From an uncultured Lachnospiraceae bacterium (lineage in GTDB: Bacteria; Bacillota; Clostridia; Lachnospirales; Lachnospiraceae), in contig CANCYR010000028.1 in assembly GCA_947382355.1 (NCBI GenBank), positions 1-41,671 of the forward strand: a stretch of 41,671 nt of DNA. The letters are read 5' to 3'. Of this stretch, positions 16,934-25,217 are shown piece after piece (position 1 is the stretch's first letter; every line of letters starts with the position of its first letter). The notes below the pieces were generated by a model. It was not told the DNA's origin. It was given only the letters and a program-made list of their open reading frames with translations, and did no database searches. The position numbers and the translations under genes are program-made.

Positions 16934-17584
16934 ATGGACATTGGAACTATGCTTTTCCAGTTGGGGAAAGGAATGCTTACTACAGGAGAAATTTTCATAT
17001 TGACATTGTTGTTTTCCCTGCCGTTAGGGCTTTTATTATCCTTCGGGAGAATGGCGAAAAACGGTATCTTAAGAAATGTTACGAAGCTGTACATATCCGT
17101 TATGCGGGGAACGCCATTGATGCTTCAATTGCTGGTTGTGTATTTTGCGCCCTATTATCTGTTTGGAATTAAGATTTCTTCTGCTTACCGGCTGCTTGCT
17201 GTCATTATAGGCTTTGTATTGAATTATGCAGCTTATTTTGCGGAAATATACAGGGCCGGAATCCAGTCCATTCCTCTTGGGCAGTATGAGGCGGCAAAGG
17301 TGCTTGGGTATTCCAGGGCAAATACCTTTTTCCGGATTATCCTGCCTCAGGTCATAAAAAGAATACTGCCTCCGGTTACCAATGAAGTGATTACACTGGT
17401 AAAGGATACTTCTCTGGCATTTGTTCTGGCAGTAACGGAAATGTTTACGATAGCAAAGCAGATTGCAGCTGCGGAAAAAAGCATGATGGCTCTGGTGGCA
17501 GCAGGAATTTTTTATTATGTATTCAATCTGTTTGTGGCTCTGATAATGGAAAAAATAGAAAAGAAGCTTTCTTATTACAGATAG
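16934..17584 (+). CDS. Polar amino-acid ABC transporter permease
   Basis: Membrane subunit of the HisM/GlnP family, 216 residues from the ATG at 16934, which follows GGAGGAT with good spacing; an in-frame ATG at 16868 lies inside the preceding gene and would translate the hairpin. About five transmembrane helices are visible. The N-terminal region has LKLYISVMRGTPLM-type sequence (here TKLYISVMRGTPLMLQ), and the EAA loop reads GQYEAAKVLGYSRANTFFRI followed by ILPQVIKRILPP, which contacts the ATPase. It sits between the binding protein and ATPase genes of one operon. Either a homodimer of this subunit or an unseen partner forms the channel. Confidence 0.93.
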   Translation: MDIGTMLFQLGKGMLTTGEIFILTLLFSLPLGLLLSFGRMAKNGILRNVTKLYISVMRGTPLMLQLLVVYFAPYYLFGIKISSAYRLLAVIIGFVLNYAAYFAEIYRAGIQSIPLGQYEAAKVLGYSRANTFFRIILPQVIKRILPPVTNEVITLVKDTSLAFVLAVTEMFTIAKQIAAAEKSMMALVAAGIFYYVFNLFVALIMEKIEKKLSYYR

Positions 17585-17596
17585 AGGAGGAGCAAA

Positions 17597-18346
17597 ATGA
17601 AATTATTGGATATCATGCATATGAAGAAATCCTATGGGGGCCTGCAGGTCTTAAAGGACTTTGCTTTGAAGGTAGATGAAGGAGAAGTGGTTTCCATTAT
17701 CGGACCCAGCGGTTCCGGCAAGTCCACCATGCTCCGGTGTGCTACTCTTTTGGAGAAGATGGACAGGGGAATTATAAGGTACGAGGGACGTTATCTGGTA
17801 CAGGATCTGGACAGAAGATGCGTATATGCCAAAAAAGAAGAACTTCGGGAGCTGCAGAGGTATTTCGGACTGGTATTTCAGAATTTTAACCTGTTCCCTC
17901 ATTTTACTGTTATGAAAAATGTAATTGACCCGCTTATTACGGTGGACAATATGCCAAAGGAAGAGGCTCTTGTGCGGGGAGAAAAGCTTCTTGCCCAGCT
18001 GGGGCTTTCAGATAAGGCAAATGCTTACCCGTACCAGTTGTCCGGCGGACAGCAGCAGAGGGTGTCGATTGCAAGGGCTTTGGCGCTGCAGCCAAGGGTA
18101 TTGTTTTTTGACGAGCCTACCAGCGCATTGGATCCGGAGCTGACTGGTGAAGTGTTGAAGGTAATAAAGGAGCTTGCAAAGGAAAAGATGACCATGGTTA
18201 TCGTCACCCATGAGATGCAGTTTGCAAGAGAGCTTTCGGACAGAATTGTTTTTATGGAGGATGGAGCTATTTTGGAGGAGGGAACTCCGGAAGAAATTTT
18301 TTCTTCTAAAAATGAACGGGTGCAGAATTTTATTGGAAAGTTTTAA
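17597..18346 (+). CDS. Polar amino-acid ABC transporter ATP-binding protein
   Basis: GlnQ/HisP-type ATPase of 249 residues with Walker [10 protein letters not shown]-loop [14 protein letters not shown], signature LSGGQQQR, Walker [15 protein letters not shown] and H-loop VTHEM. All residues needed for ATP hydrolysis are present. GAGGAGG precedes the ATG, 12 bases after the permease stop. It powers uptake through the preceding permease. No terminator follows clearly; the purC promoter begins within a few bases of its stop. Confidence 0.95.
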   Translation: MKLLDIMHMKKSYGGLQVLKDFALKVDEGEVVSIIGPSGSGKSTMLRCATLLEKMDRGIIRYEGRYLVQDLDRRCVYAKKEELRELQRYFGLVFQNFNLFPHFTVMKNVIDPLITVDNMPKEEALVRGEKLLAQLGLSDKANAYPYQLSGGQQQRVSIARALALQPRVLFFDEPTSALDPELTGEVLKVIKELAKEKMTMVIVTHEMQFARELSDRIVFMEDGAILEEGTPEEIFSSKNERVQNFIGKF

Positions 18347-18354
18347 AGGCTTTA

Positions 18355-18383
18355 TTGAATAATGGGTTCAGATTGATTATAAT
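18355..18383 (+). promoter_or_regulatory. Promoter of purC-purF
   Basis: TTGAAT (18355-18360) and consensus TATAAT (18378-18383) are 17 bases apart. The roughly 70-base leader contains a small hairpin (GCCGC 18399-18403 with GCGGC 18422-18426). No purine riboswitch fold is evident and no clear PurBox pair was recognised. Confidence 0.75.
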
Positions 18384-18457
18384 ATTTCCGTAAGAAAAGC
18401 CGCTGTCCGAATTGTTACAAGGCGGCAGCAATCAGTATCAAGAAAAGAAAGGACGGT

Positions 18458-19168
18458 ATGGAAATGGAAAAGAAAGAGTTACTTTATGAAGGAAAAGCAA
18501 AGAAGGTGTACACAACAGAGGACCCGGATGTGTTAATCGTGGATTACAAGGATGATGCCACAGCATTTAACGGGGAAAAGAAGGGTACTATCGTTGGAAA
18601 AGGTGTTGTCAATAACCGGATGACAAACCATGTATTCAAGCTTTTGGAAAAGGAAGGGGTGCCTACTCATTTCATCGAAGAGCTTAGCGATAGGGAAACA
18701 GCCGTAAAGAAAGTGGAAATCGTGCCTCTTGAGGTAATTATCCGGAATGTGGCGGCAGGAAGCTTTTCCAAAAGACTTGGCGTGGAGGAAGGAACTCTTT
18801 TTACAGAGCCTACCGTGGAATTCAGCTATAAAAATGATGAATTGGGCGACCCCCTTATCAATGACTATTTTGCAAGGGCATTGAATCTTGCCACCTGGGA
18901 AGAAATCGAGACCATTAAAAAGTATGCTTTCAAAGTAAATGAAGTGTTAAAGGCTTATTTCTTACAGGCAGATATAAAGTTAATCGACTTTAAGATTGAA
19001 TTCGGACGTTATCATGGACAGATTATTCTGGCAGATGAGACCAGCCCGGACACCTGCAGGCTGTGGGATGTGAATACAAACGAAAAGCTGGATAAGGACC
19101 GTTTCCGCAGAGACCTTGGAAATGTAGAGGAAGCATATAACGAAGTATTTAAAAGATTGGGATTGTAA
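18458..19168 (+). CDS. purC: SAICAR synthetase (phosphoribosylaminoimidazole-succinocarboxamide synthase)
   Basis: Ligates aspartate to CAIR with ATP, the eighth step of de novo IMP synthesis. The 236-residue length matches bacterial PurC. Motifs are [11 protein letters not shown] at the N-terminus (nucleotide-binding loop), [29 protein letters not shown] and [18 protein letters not shown]. An alternative ATG lies two codons downstream (18464). AAAGGA at 18448-18453 supports 18458 as start with short spacing. purF follows after three bases, so the two are cotranscribed. Confidence 0.96.
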   Translation: MEMEKKELLYEGKAKKVYTTEDPDVLIVDYKDDATAFNGEKKGTIVGKGVVNNRMTNHVFKLLEKEGVPTHFIEELSDRETAVKKVEIVPLEVIIRNVAAGSFSKRLGVEEGTLFTEPTVEFSYKNDELGDPLINDYFARALNLATWEEIETIKKYAFKVNEVLKAYFLQADIKLIDFKIEFGRYHGQIILADETSPDTCRLWDVNTNEKLDKDRFRRDLGNVEEAYNEVFKRLGL

Positions 19169-19171
19169 TTC

Positions 19172-20620
19172 ATGACAGAACAAATACACACATTAGAGGA
19201 AGAAAATGACCATTTAAGAGAGGAATGCGGTGTCTTTGGCATGTATGACTTTGACGGCAATGACGTAGCTACCAGCATTTACTATGGGCTGTTTGCCTTG
19301 CAGCACAGGGGGCAGGAAAGCTGCGGCATTGCGGTAAGCGAAACGGACGGGCCAAAGAGAAAGGTGTCCAGCACAAGGGATATGGGGCTTTTAAGCGAAG
19401 CCTTTACGCCGGAAATCCTCGGAGGCTTAAAGGGGGATATCGGAGTAGGGCATGTGCGCTATTCCACTGCCGGAAGCAGCACAAGGGAAAATGCACAGCC
19501 TCTTGTTTTAAATTATGTAAAAGGAACCCTTGGCCTTGCCCATAACGGGAATTTAATCAATGCAGGGGAGCTTCGCCGGGAGCTGGAATATTCCGGCGCT
19601 ATTTTCCAGACCACCATTGACTCGGAGGTAATCGCCTACCATATTGCAAGGGAAAGGCTCAACTGCGGCACGGTAGAAGCGGCAGTGGGACGTGCCATGA
19701 AAAAGCTGAAGGGAGCCTATTCCCTTATTGTCATGTCCCCCAGAAAGCTTATCGGGGCAAGAGACCCCTTTGGTTTTCGGCCTCTTTGCATCGGAAAGCG
19801 GGAAAATGCCTATGTGCTGGCTTCGGAAACTTGTGCATTGGACACCATAGGGGCAGAATTTATCCGGGACGTGGAGCCGGGGGAAATCGTTACCATCAGC
19901 CCGGAAAATGGCATAGAGTCCGATAAGTCTCTGTGCATTCCAAAAGAAAAACATGCAAGGTGCGTGTTCGAGTATATATATTTTGCAAGACCGGACAGCT
20001 ATATTGACGGGGTGAGCGTGTACAATTCCCGTATTCTTGCCGGAAAGTTTCTGGCAATGGATTCCCCTGTGGAAGCGGATATCGTGGTGGGAGTGCCGGA
20101 ATCGGGAAATTGTGCGGCAATGGGCTATGCACTTCAGTCAGGCATTCCTTACGGTACGGCTTTTGTGAAAAATGCCTATGTGGGACGTACCTTTATAAAG
20201 CCAAAGCAGAAAAGCAGGGAAAGCAGCGTGCGCATAAAGCTGAACGCTCTCAGGGAAGTGGTGGAAGGCAAGCGGATAGTCATGATTGACGATTCCATCG
20301 TACGGGGCACTACCTCGGACCGGATTGTGAGGATGCTTCGGGAAGCAGGAGCAAAGGAAGTGCATATGAGAGTTTCTTCCCCGCCCTTTTTATGGCCCTG
20401 CTATTTTGGTACGGATGTGCCTGCAAGGGAGCAGTTAATTGCCTATAACCGTTCCGTGGAAGAAATCAGGCAGATTATCGGGGCGGACAGTCTGGGATAT
20501 TTAAGATTTGAAAGGCTGATAGAGCTCACAGGCGGCCTTGGAATCTGTACCGGCTGTTTTACCGGGCAGTATCCCGTAGAGCCTCCTACAGAGGATATCA
20601 GGGGGGACTTTGAGAAGTAA
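19172..20620 (+). CDS. purF: Amidophosphoribosyltransferase
   Basis: Commits PRPP to purine synthesis by transferring glutamine amide nitrogen, giving 5-phosphoribosylamine. The 482-residue protein has a short propeptide before the nucleophilic cysteine in REECGVFGMYD, glutaminase motifs RYSTAGSS and AHNGNLINAGELR, and the PRPP loop VMIDDSIVRGTTS. Four cysteines in the positions known to bind the 4Fe-4S cluster of the Bacillus-type enzyme are visible (HARCVFEY, PFLWPCYFG, GICTGCFTG), fitting an oxygen-sensitive anaerobe enzyme. The start has no strong ribosome site and lies three bases after purC, implying translational coupling. Feedback by AMP/GMP is known for the family. Confidence 0.96.
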   Translation: MTEQIHTLEEENDHLREECGVFGMYDFDGNDVATSIYYGLFALQHRGQESCGIAVSETDGPKRKVSSTRDMGLLSEAFTPEILGGLKGDIGVGHVRYSTAGSSTRENAQPLVLNYVKGTLGLAHNGNLINAGELRRELEYSGAIFQTTIDSEVIAYHIARERLNCGTVEAAVGRAMKKLKGAYSLIVMSPRKLIGARDPFGFRPLCIGKRENAYVLASETCALDTIGAEFIRDVEPGEIVTISPENGIESDKSLCIPKEKHARCVFEYIYFARPDSYIDGVSVYNSRILAGKFLAMDSPVEADIVVGVPESGNCAAMGYALQSGIPYGTAFVKNAYVGRTFIKPKQKSRESSVRIKLNALREVVEGKRIVMIDDSIVRGTTSDRIVRMLREAGAKEVHMRVSSPPFLWPCYFGTDVPAREQLIAYNRSVEEIRQIIGADSLGYLRFERLIELTGGLGICTGCFTGQYPVEPPTEDIRGDFEK

Positions 20621-20773
20621 GGCGAGATTCCCGATATAGGATTTTAGAGATAAAGATAACAGGCAGCCTCATGGGTAAAATGGGGCAGTTGCCTTTTGCG
20701 GCGTTTGCCAAATGGATGCGGGGGTATATTCGTCTGGCAGGTGCAGGAAGGAATCAGGAAAAGGAGAAACACA

Positions 20774-22225
20774 ATGAGTAATGACAGATATGTAAGCCCT
20801 CTTTCAGAGCGGTATGCCAGTAAGGAGATGCAGTATATATTTTCACCGGATATGAAATTCCGCACATGGAGGCGGCTTTGGATTGCACTTGCGGAAACAG
20901 AGTATGAATTAGGCTTAAGCCAGGATGGCAAGCCGGTAATTACAAAGGAGCAGATTGAAGAGTTAAAGGCCCATGCGGAGGATATCAATTATGATGTGGC
21001 AAAGGCAAGGGAAAAGGAAGTGCGCCATGACGTTATGAGCCATGTATATGCTTATGGAAAGCAGTGCCCCAATGCGGCAGGTATTATCCATTTAGGTGCC
21101 ACCTCCTGTTATGTGGGAGATAATACGGATATCATCGTAATGACGGAAGCATTAAAGCTTGTGAAAAAGAAGCTGGTAAATGTAATGGACGAGCTTGCAA
21201 GGTTTGCGGATAAATATAAGGCGCTGCCTACTCTGGCATTTACTCATTTCCAGCCGGCACAGCCTACTACCGTGGGAAAAAGGGCAACCTTGTGGCTTCA
21301 GGAGTTTTCTTTGGATTTGGAGGAGCTGGATTTTGTCCTTTCCCATATGAAGCTGCTTGGCTCCAAAGGAACAACCGGAACCCAGGCTTCCTTTTTAGAG
21401 CTGTTTAACGGGGATCAGGAAACTATAGACAGGATTGACCCTATGATTGCAGAGAAAATGGGCTTTTCGGAATGCTATCCGGTTTCCGGACAGACCTATT
21501 CCAGAAAGATTGATACAAGAGTGGCAAACGTGCTTGCAGGCATTGCAGCCAGCGCCCACAAGATGTCCAATGATATCCGCCTTTTGCAGCATTTAAAGGA
21601 AGTGGAGGAGCCCTTTGAAAAGAGTCAGATCGGTTCTTCCGCCATGGCATATAAGAGAAATCCCATGAGAAGTGAAAGGATTGCGTCTTTATCCAGATAT
21701 GTGATGATTGACGCCCTGAATCCGGCAATTACTTCCGCTACCCAGTGGTTTGAAAGAACGCTGGACGATTCTGCCAATAAGCGTCTTTCCATTCCGGAAG
21801 GCTTTCTGGCAACGGACGGTATTCTGGATTTGTGCCTGAACGTGGTAGACGGTCTGGTGGTCTATGAAAAGGTTATTACAAAGCGGCTTATGAGCGAGCT
21901 TCCTTTTATGGCAACGGAAAACATCATGATGGATGCGGTGAAGGCAGGAGGCAACCGTCAGGAGCTTCATGAGCGCATTCGTGAGCTTTCCATGGAAGCC
22001 GGAAGGAACGTAAAGGAGCTTGGAAAGGAAAACAATCTGCTTGAGTTGATTGCAGAGGATGATGCCTTTAATATGAGCCTGGAGGATTTACAAAAGACCA
22101 TGGAGCCGTCTAAGTACGTGGGACGGTCCAAGGAGCAGGTGGAGAAGTTTTTAGAGACGGTGATTGCGCCTATACTGGAGGAGAATAAGGAGCTGCTCGG
22201 GGTGAAGGCGGAGATTAACGTGTAG
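20774..22225 (+). CDS. purB: Adenylosuccinate lyase
   Basis: Cleaves SAICAR to AICAR and adenylosuccinate to AMP, so it serves two steps of purine synthesis. The protein is 483 residues from ATG 20774, which has AAAGGAG upstream; an in-frame upstream ATG at 20696 lacks this. Fumarase/aspartase superfamily motifs are visible: HDVMSHVYAYG, GATSCYVGDNTD and the signature loop GSSAMAYKRNPMRSERI with its flexible-loop serine. It lies 150 bases after purF without a clear terminator between, so it probably belongs to the same purine unit. The gap holds no gene. Confidence 0.95.
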   Translation: MSNDRYVSPLSERYASKEMQYIFSPDMKFRTWRRLWIALAETEYELGLSQDGKPVITKEQIEELKAHAEDINYDVAKAREKEVRHDVMSHVYAYGKQCPNAAGIIHLGATSCYVGDNTDIIVMTEALKLVKKKLVNVMDELARFADKYKALPTLAFTHFQPAQPTTVGKRATLWLQEFSLDLEELDFVLSHMKLLGSKGTTGTQASFLELFNGDQETIDRIDPMIAEKMGFSECYPVSGQTYSRKIDTRVANVLAGIAASAHKMSNDIRLLQHLKEVEEPFEKSQIGSSAMAYKRNPMRSERIASLSRYVMIDALNPAITSATQWFERTLDDSANKRLSIPEGFLATDGILDLCLNVVDGLVVYEKVITKRLMSELPFMATENIMMDAVKAGGNRQELHERIRELSMEAGRNVKELGKENNLLELIAEDDAFNMSLEDLQKTMEPSKYVGRSKEQVEKFLETVIAPILEENKELLGVKAEINV

Positions 22226-22307
22226 AAAAACTTACAAGGTATAGTGAATTGAAGCGTGAAGGTTCCGGTAAATCCACCTATTATATTCGATTTAGATAAT
22301 ATCTGAC

Positions 22308-22337
22308 GGCAGGGCGATTTTAGCCCTGCCATTTTTA
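22308..22337 (+). terminator. Rho-independent terminator of the purine cluster
   Basis: GGCAGGGC (22308-22315) pairs perfectly with GCCCTGCC (22323-22330) around a seven-base loop, followed by ATTTTT. Confidence 0.92.
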
Positions 22338-22372
22338 ATGTTTGTCAAATTATATTAAAAAAGCCATTGCTA

Positions 22373-22401
22373 TTGAAAAGGCCTATAAAAAGTGGTATTA
22401 T
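22373..22401 (+). promoter_or_regulatory. Promoter of the Fn3-repeat surface protein
   Basis: TTGAAA (22373-22378) and TATTAT (22396-22401) are 17 bases apart, about 34 bases before the start codon. Confidence 0.75.
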
Positions 22402-22434
22402 GTAAGCCAAATCAAACAAAAGAGGGGGCTTTAT

Positions 22435-24984
22435 ATGAAACACAAATTTTTAAAAACTTTCTTTACGCTTGTTCTTGCAGGAACGCTGGCAGTCAGCGGG
22501 GTCTGTTCAAACTGGACAGGCATGGAAAATGTGGAAGCTGCTAAAATAGTAGCGCCTACAACCTTGGGACAGGTAACCGGCATCCGCTACGATGTTAAAA
22601 CAGAAAAAATCACATGGAATAAGGTGGTGGGAGCAACCGAATATGTGATTACGCTGAAGGATTCCGAAGGCTATTCCTATTCCTATGATTGGGGAACCAG
22701 CAATCTTTACATTTCCAAAGGCACGTTTGAAGGAGAGAACTGGGTCAATGAAGCAGGAAAGAAAAAATATGTAGGTTCATTAAATGGCGCTTATAGTGTC
22801 AGTATTGTGGCAAGAGACAGGGAAAGCTATTATGTGGTGCAAAGCAAAGGAGATACCAGTTATTATGACTCTGTCAATAAAAAGTATATTTATTTAAAAT
22901 ACCCTGCAGGACCGGCAGGAACTGCTGTTATTCAAGTGGAAGCGGAGAGGAAAAAGGTCACGAATTCCATAACGGCACTTCCGGGAATTGTACTAAAAGA
23001 GGTTCAGGAAGGATATGTTTGTTTTAAGGCTGTTGGCAGTTTTAAACTGAACTTAAATGAAAGCATTTCTTTTGAATACTCCAATAATGCAGCATTTCAA
23101 TCCAATAGTGCAAAAGGTTATTATTCAGGCAGAACCAGCACAAGCGATGAAAATGCAATTGTCAGAGTACCATTAAGTCCATTTGCACCGGGGGATACAG
23201 TATACGTGCGTGCCCGTGTATATAATGGCGAGTATCGGCTGCCCAACCAGAGCTATACATACTCGTCTGATAAATACGGCGCATATACAAAAACCGTTAC
23301 CTACAGTGTGCCAAAGGCAAAAATAGGAAATGTGCGCAACGTGGCAGAGCCAGACAAAATTGCATTAACTGCAAATTTAAAAGAAGGAACTGCCACAGGA
23401 TATCAATTTGCAAAAAAGGTAAAATCCGGTTGGGTTACTCTGGGGACACAGACGAGTAATACGTATATTGATAAAGGATTAAATAAAAATACGAAATATC
23501 AGTACCGTGTAAGAAGCTATTATTACAATAAATACACAAAAAAGACCATATGGTCGGACTGGTATACAACAGAAGCTGTTACATGGGGAGCGGCAATGAA
23601 TCTGAAAGCGGAGGCAGCAGGCGCAACATCCGCAAAATTATCATGGAAGCCTGTGGCAGGAGCGGAAGGATATGAAATCTACCGATATGACATGGAAAGC
23701 GCTTCTAATACTACTGAAAAAGGACAGGGTCTAGAATTTCATAGCACGGGTACTCTGGTTAAATCAGTAAAAAATAAAAAGTTGAAGAGCTATACAGATA
23801 AAAAGCTGATAAAAGGACAAAGCTATACATATGTTGTCCGTGCCTATCGGACCATTGATAAGAAGAAATGTTATATTGAAGATCAGGCAAACGTGTACCT
23901 GAAAGCTAAGAATCTGAATGTGATTTCCCAGTACTATATGGCATCAGGATGCAAGACTGTTACATGGCAGAAAATGACAGGCATAAAAGGGTATTATGTG
24001 GAAAGATATGACAAGGTTACGAAACAGTATACGACTATTTCCACCTTAAAAGCAAAAGCTGCTTCTTATACTTTCCCCAAGCAGGATATAGGAAGCGATT
24101 CCGTGCAATACCGGATTCGTCCATTTGACGGAACCACGGTATATGATGGAAGCAGCTTTCTGGTAGAACCGTCATTGGCTGCTGTTAAAAATGTAAAGGC
24201 AGTAAGGAGTAATAATGGGATTCAGGTATCCTGGCAGCCTGTAGCAGGTGCGGAGTATTATTATGTATACAGGACTACTAACAGCGGGTTGAATTATAAT
24301 AAGACAACAAAAACTTATAGCTGTAAAGGGGAAATGATTTATGAAGCGGCACTAAATACTGCAGGATGCCAGCCGGAGCTTGGAAAAAGAGATTATAACA
24401 GCTATGGAACTTATAGAACGTACAAAATTAAGGGAACAAGCGTCCGGGATGCAACATTAACGTATAAAACAACCGCTGAAGATGCAAAAGGCGACTATAT
24501 AAAAATCGGAAAGACGCCGGATGGAAAACCCCTTTATCAGACGGAAGAGGTTATCTATAATGAAGGACCGGAGCCCGGCAACACTTATTATTATTATGTT
24601 GTTGCTGTAGCAAGGGCGGCAAACGGTTCTTATGATTACAGTACAGTTACCAGCATTGGCTGTACAAAACCGGCATCTGTCAACTATACCAATGCTGTTG
24701 CGAAAAAGGTAAGCAAGATTACTTCGGTTTCCAGCAAAAAGAAAGGAAAGGTTACCGTCAAGTATAAGAAGGTAAGCGGAGTAGACGGTTATGCCATCTA
24801 TCGTTCCACAAAGAAAAAAGGCACCTATACTATGGTGGGAACAAGTACAAAAACAAGCTTTACGGATGCAAGTGCACAATCCGGAAAAACATATTATTAC
24901 AAGGTAGCCTCTTATGTGAAGGGAGAGGCAAAGGCTAATGTCTATTCAGCAAAAACAGCTGCGAAAAAGGTAAAAGTAAAATAA
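22435..24984 (+). CDS. Secreted fibronectin type III repeat protein
   Basis: Extracellular protein of 849 residues. The start at 22435 follows AGAGGGGG and gives a signal peptide (MKHKF, hydrophobic LVLAGTLAVSGVC, likely cleavage near VEAA at about residue 40); an in-frame ATG at 22342 has no ribosome site and would spoil the signal. Much of the rest consists of Fn3-like units, recognised by repeats of the pattern VSWKPVAGAEGYEIYR ... YTYVVRAY, for example near residues 400-500, 600-750 and the last 90 residues (KVTVKYKKVSGVDGYAIYRS). It is rich in K, Y, T and S. No LPXTG anchor, cell-wall repeat or enzyme domain is visible, so attachment is unclear. It has its own promoter and terminator. 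An adhesive or spacer role is inference. Confidence 0.8.
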   Translation: MKHKFLKTFFTLVLAGTLAVSGVCSNWTGMENVEAAKIVAPTTLGQVTGIRYDVKTEKITWNKVVGATEYVITLKDSEGYSYSYDWGTSNLYISKGTFEGENWVNEAGKKKYVGSLNGAYSVSIVARDRESYYVVQSKGDTSYYDSVNKKYIYLKYPAGPAGTAVIQVEAERKKVTNSITALPGIVLKEVQEGYVCFKAVGSFKLNLNESISFEYSNNAAFQSNSAKGYYSGRTSTSDENAIVRVPLSPFAPGDTVYVRARVYNGEYRLPNQSYTYSSDKYGAYTKTVTYSVPKAKIGNVRNVAEPDKIALTANLKEGTATGYQFAKKVKSGWVTLGTQTSNTYIDKGLNKNTKYQYRVRSYYYNKYTKKTIWSDWYTTEAVTWGAAMNLKAEAAGATSAKLSWKPVAGAEGYEIYRYDMESASNTTEKGQGLEFHSTGTLVKSVKNKKLKSYTDKKLIKGQSYTYVVRAYRTIDKKKCYIEDQANVYLKAKNLNVISQYYMASGCKTVTWQKMTGIKGYYVERYDKVTKQYTTISTLKAKAASYTFPKQDIGSDSVQYRIRPFDGTTVYDGSSFLVEPSLAAVKNVKAVRSNNGIQVSWQPVAGAEYYYVYRTTNSGLNYNKTTKTYSCKGEMIYEAALNTAGCQPELGKRDYNSYGTYRTYKIKGTSVRDATLTYKTTAEDAKGDYIKIGKTPDGKPLYQTEEVIYNEGPEPGNTYYYYVVAVARAANGSYDYSTVTSIGCTKPASVNYTNAVAKKVSKITSVSSKKKGKVTVKYKKVSGVDGYAIYRSTKKKGTYTMVGTSTKTSFTDASAQSGKTYYYKVASYVKGEAKANVYSAKTAAKKVKVK

Positions 24985-25001
24985 GTCTTTAAAATCAGGA
25001 G

Positions 25002-25043
25002 AAAAGAGTTCTGTTGTGTGAAAGCAATGGGACTCTTTTTTAT
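25002..25043 (+). terminator. Terminator of the Fn3-repeat gene
   Basis: AAAAGAGT (25002-25009) pairs with ACTCTTTT (25032-25039), followed by further T residues. The loop is long (22 bases). Confidence 0.75.
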
Positions 25044-25054
25044 ATAGAAGAAAA

Positions 25055-25070
25055 GCTGAGGGCTGAACTG
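25055..25070. repeat. Solo 16-base copy of the palindromic element terminus
   Basis: GCTGAGGGCTGAACTG here is identical to the right-end sequence of the palindromic element at 37191-37206. No matching left arm or core is present nearby. It may be a remnant of a third element. Confidence 0.45.
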
Positions 25071-25099
25071 CCAAAAAACGAAAAAAGTAAAACAATTTC

Positions 25100-25128
25100 T
25101 TGAAATAAAAATAATTGCATGATAAAAT
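25100..25128 (+). promoter_or_regulatory. Likely promoter of the metallopeptidase-domain protein
   Basis: TTGAAA (25100-25105) and TAAAAT (25123-25128) are 17 bases apart, in an AT-rich leader of about 90 bases. A TATAAT also occurs near 25154, so the true start may differ. Confidence 0.5.
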
Positions 25129-25217
25129 TAAAAATAATTAATATATGAAATAATATAATATTAATTGGAAATTGTAACGGCAAGGAAAAAAGAAACAAGT
25201 GGAAGAGAGGGTGCGTT

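Noticed and set aside
18384-18457. Purine riboswitch ahead of purC
   Set aside because: The leader is too short and lacks the conserved three-way junction; only a small hairpin is present.
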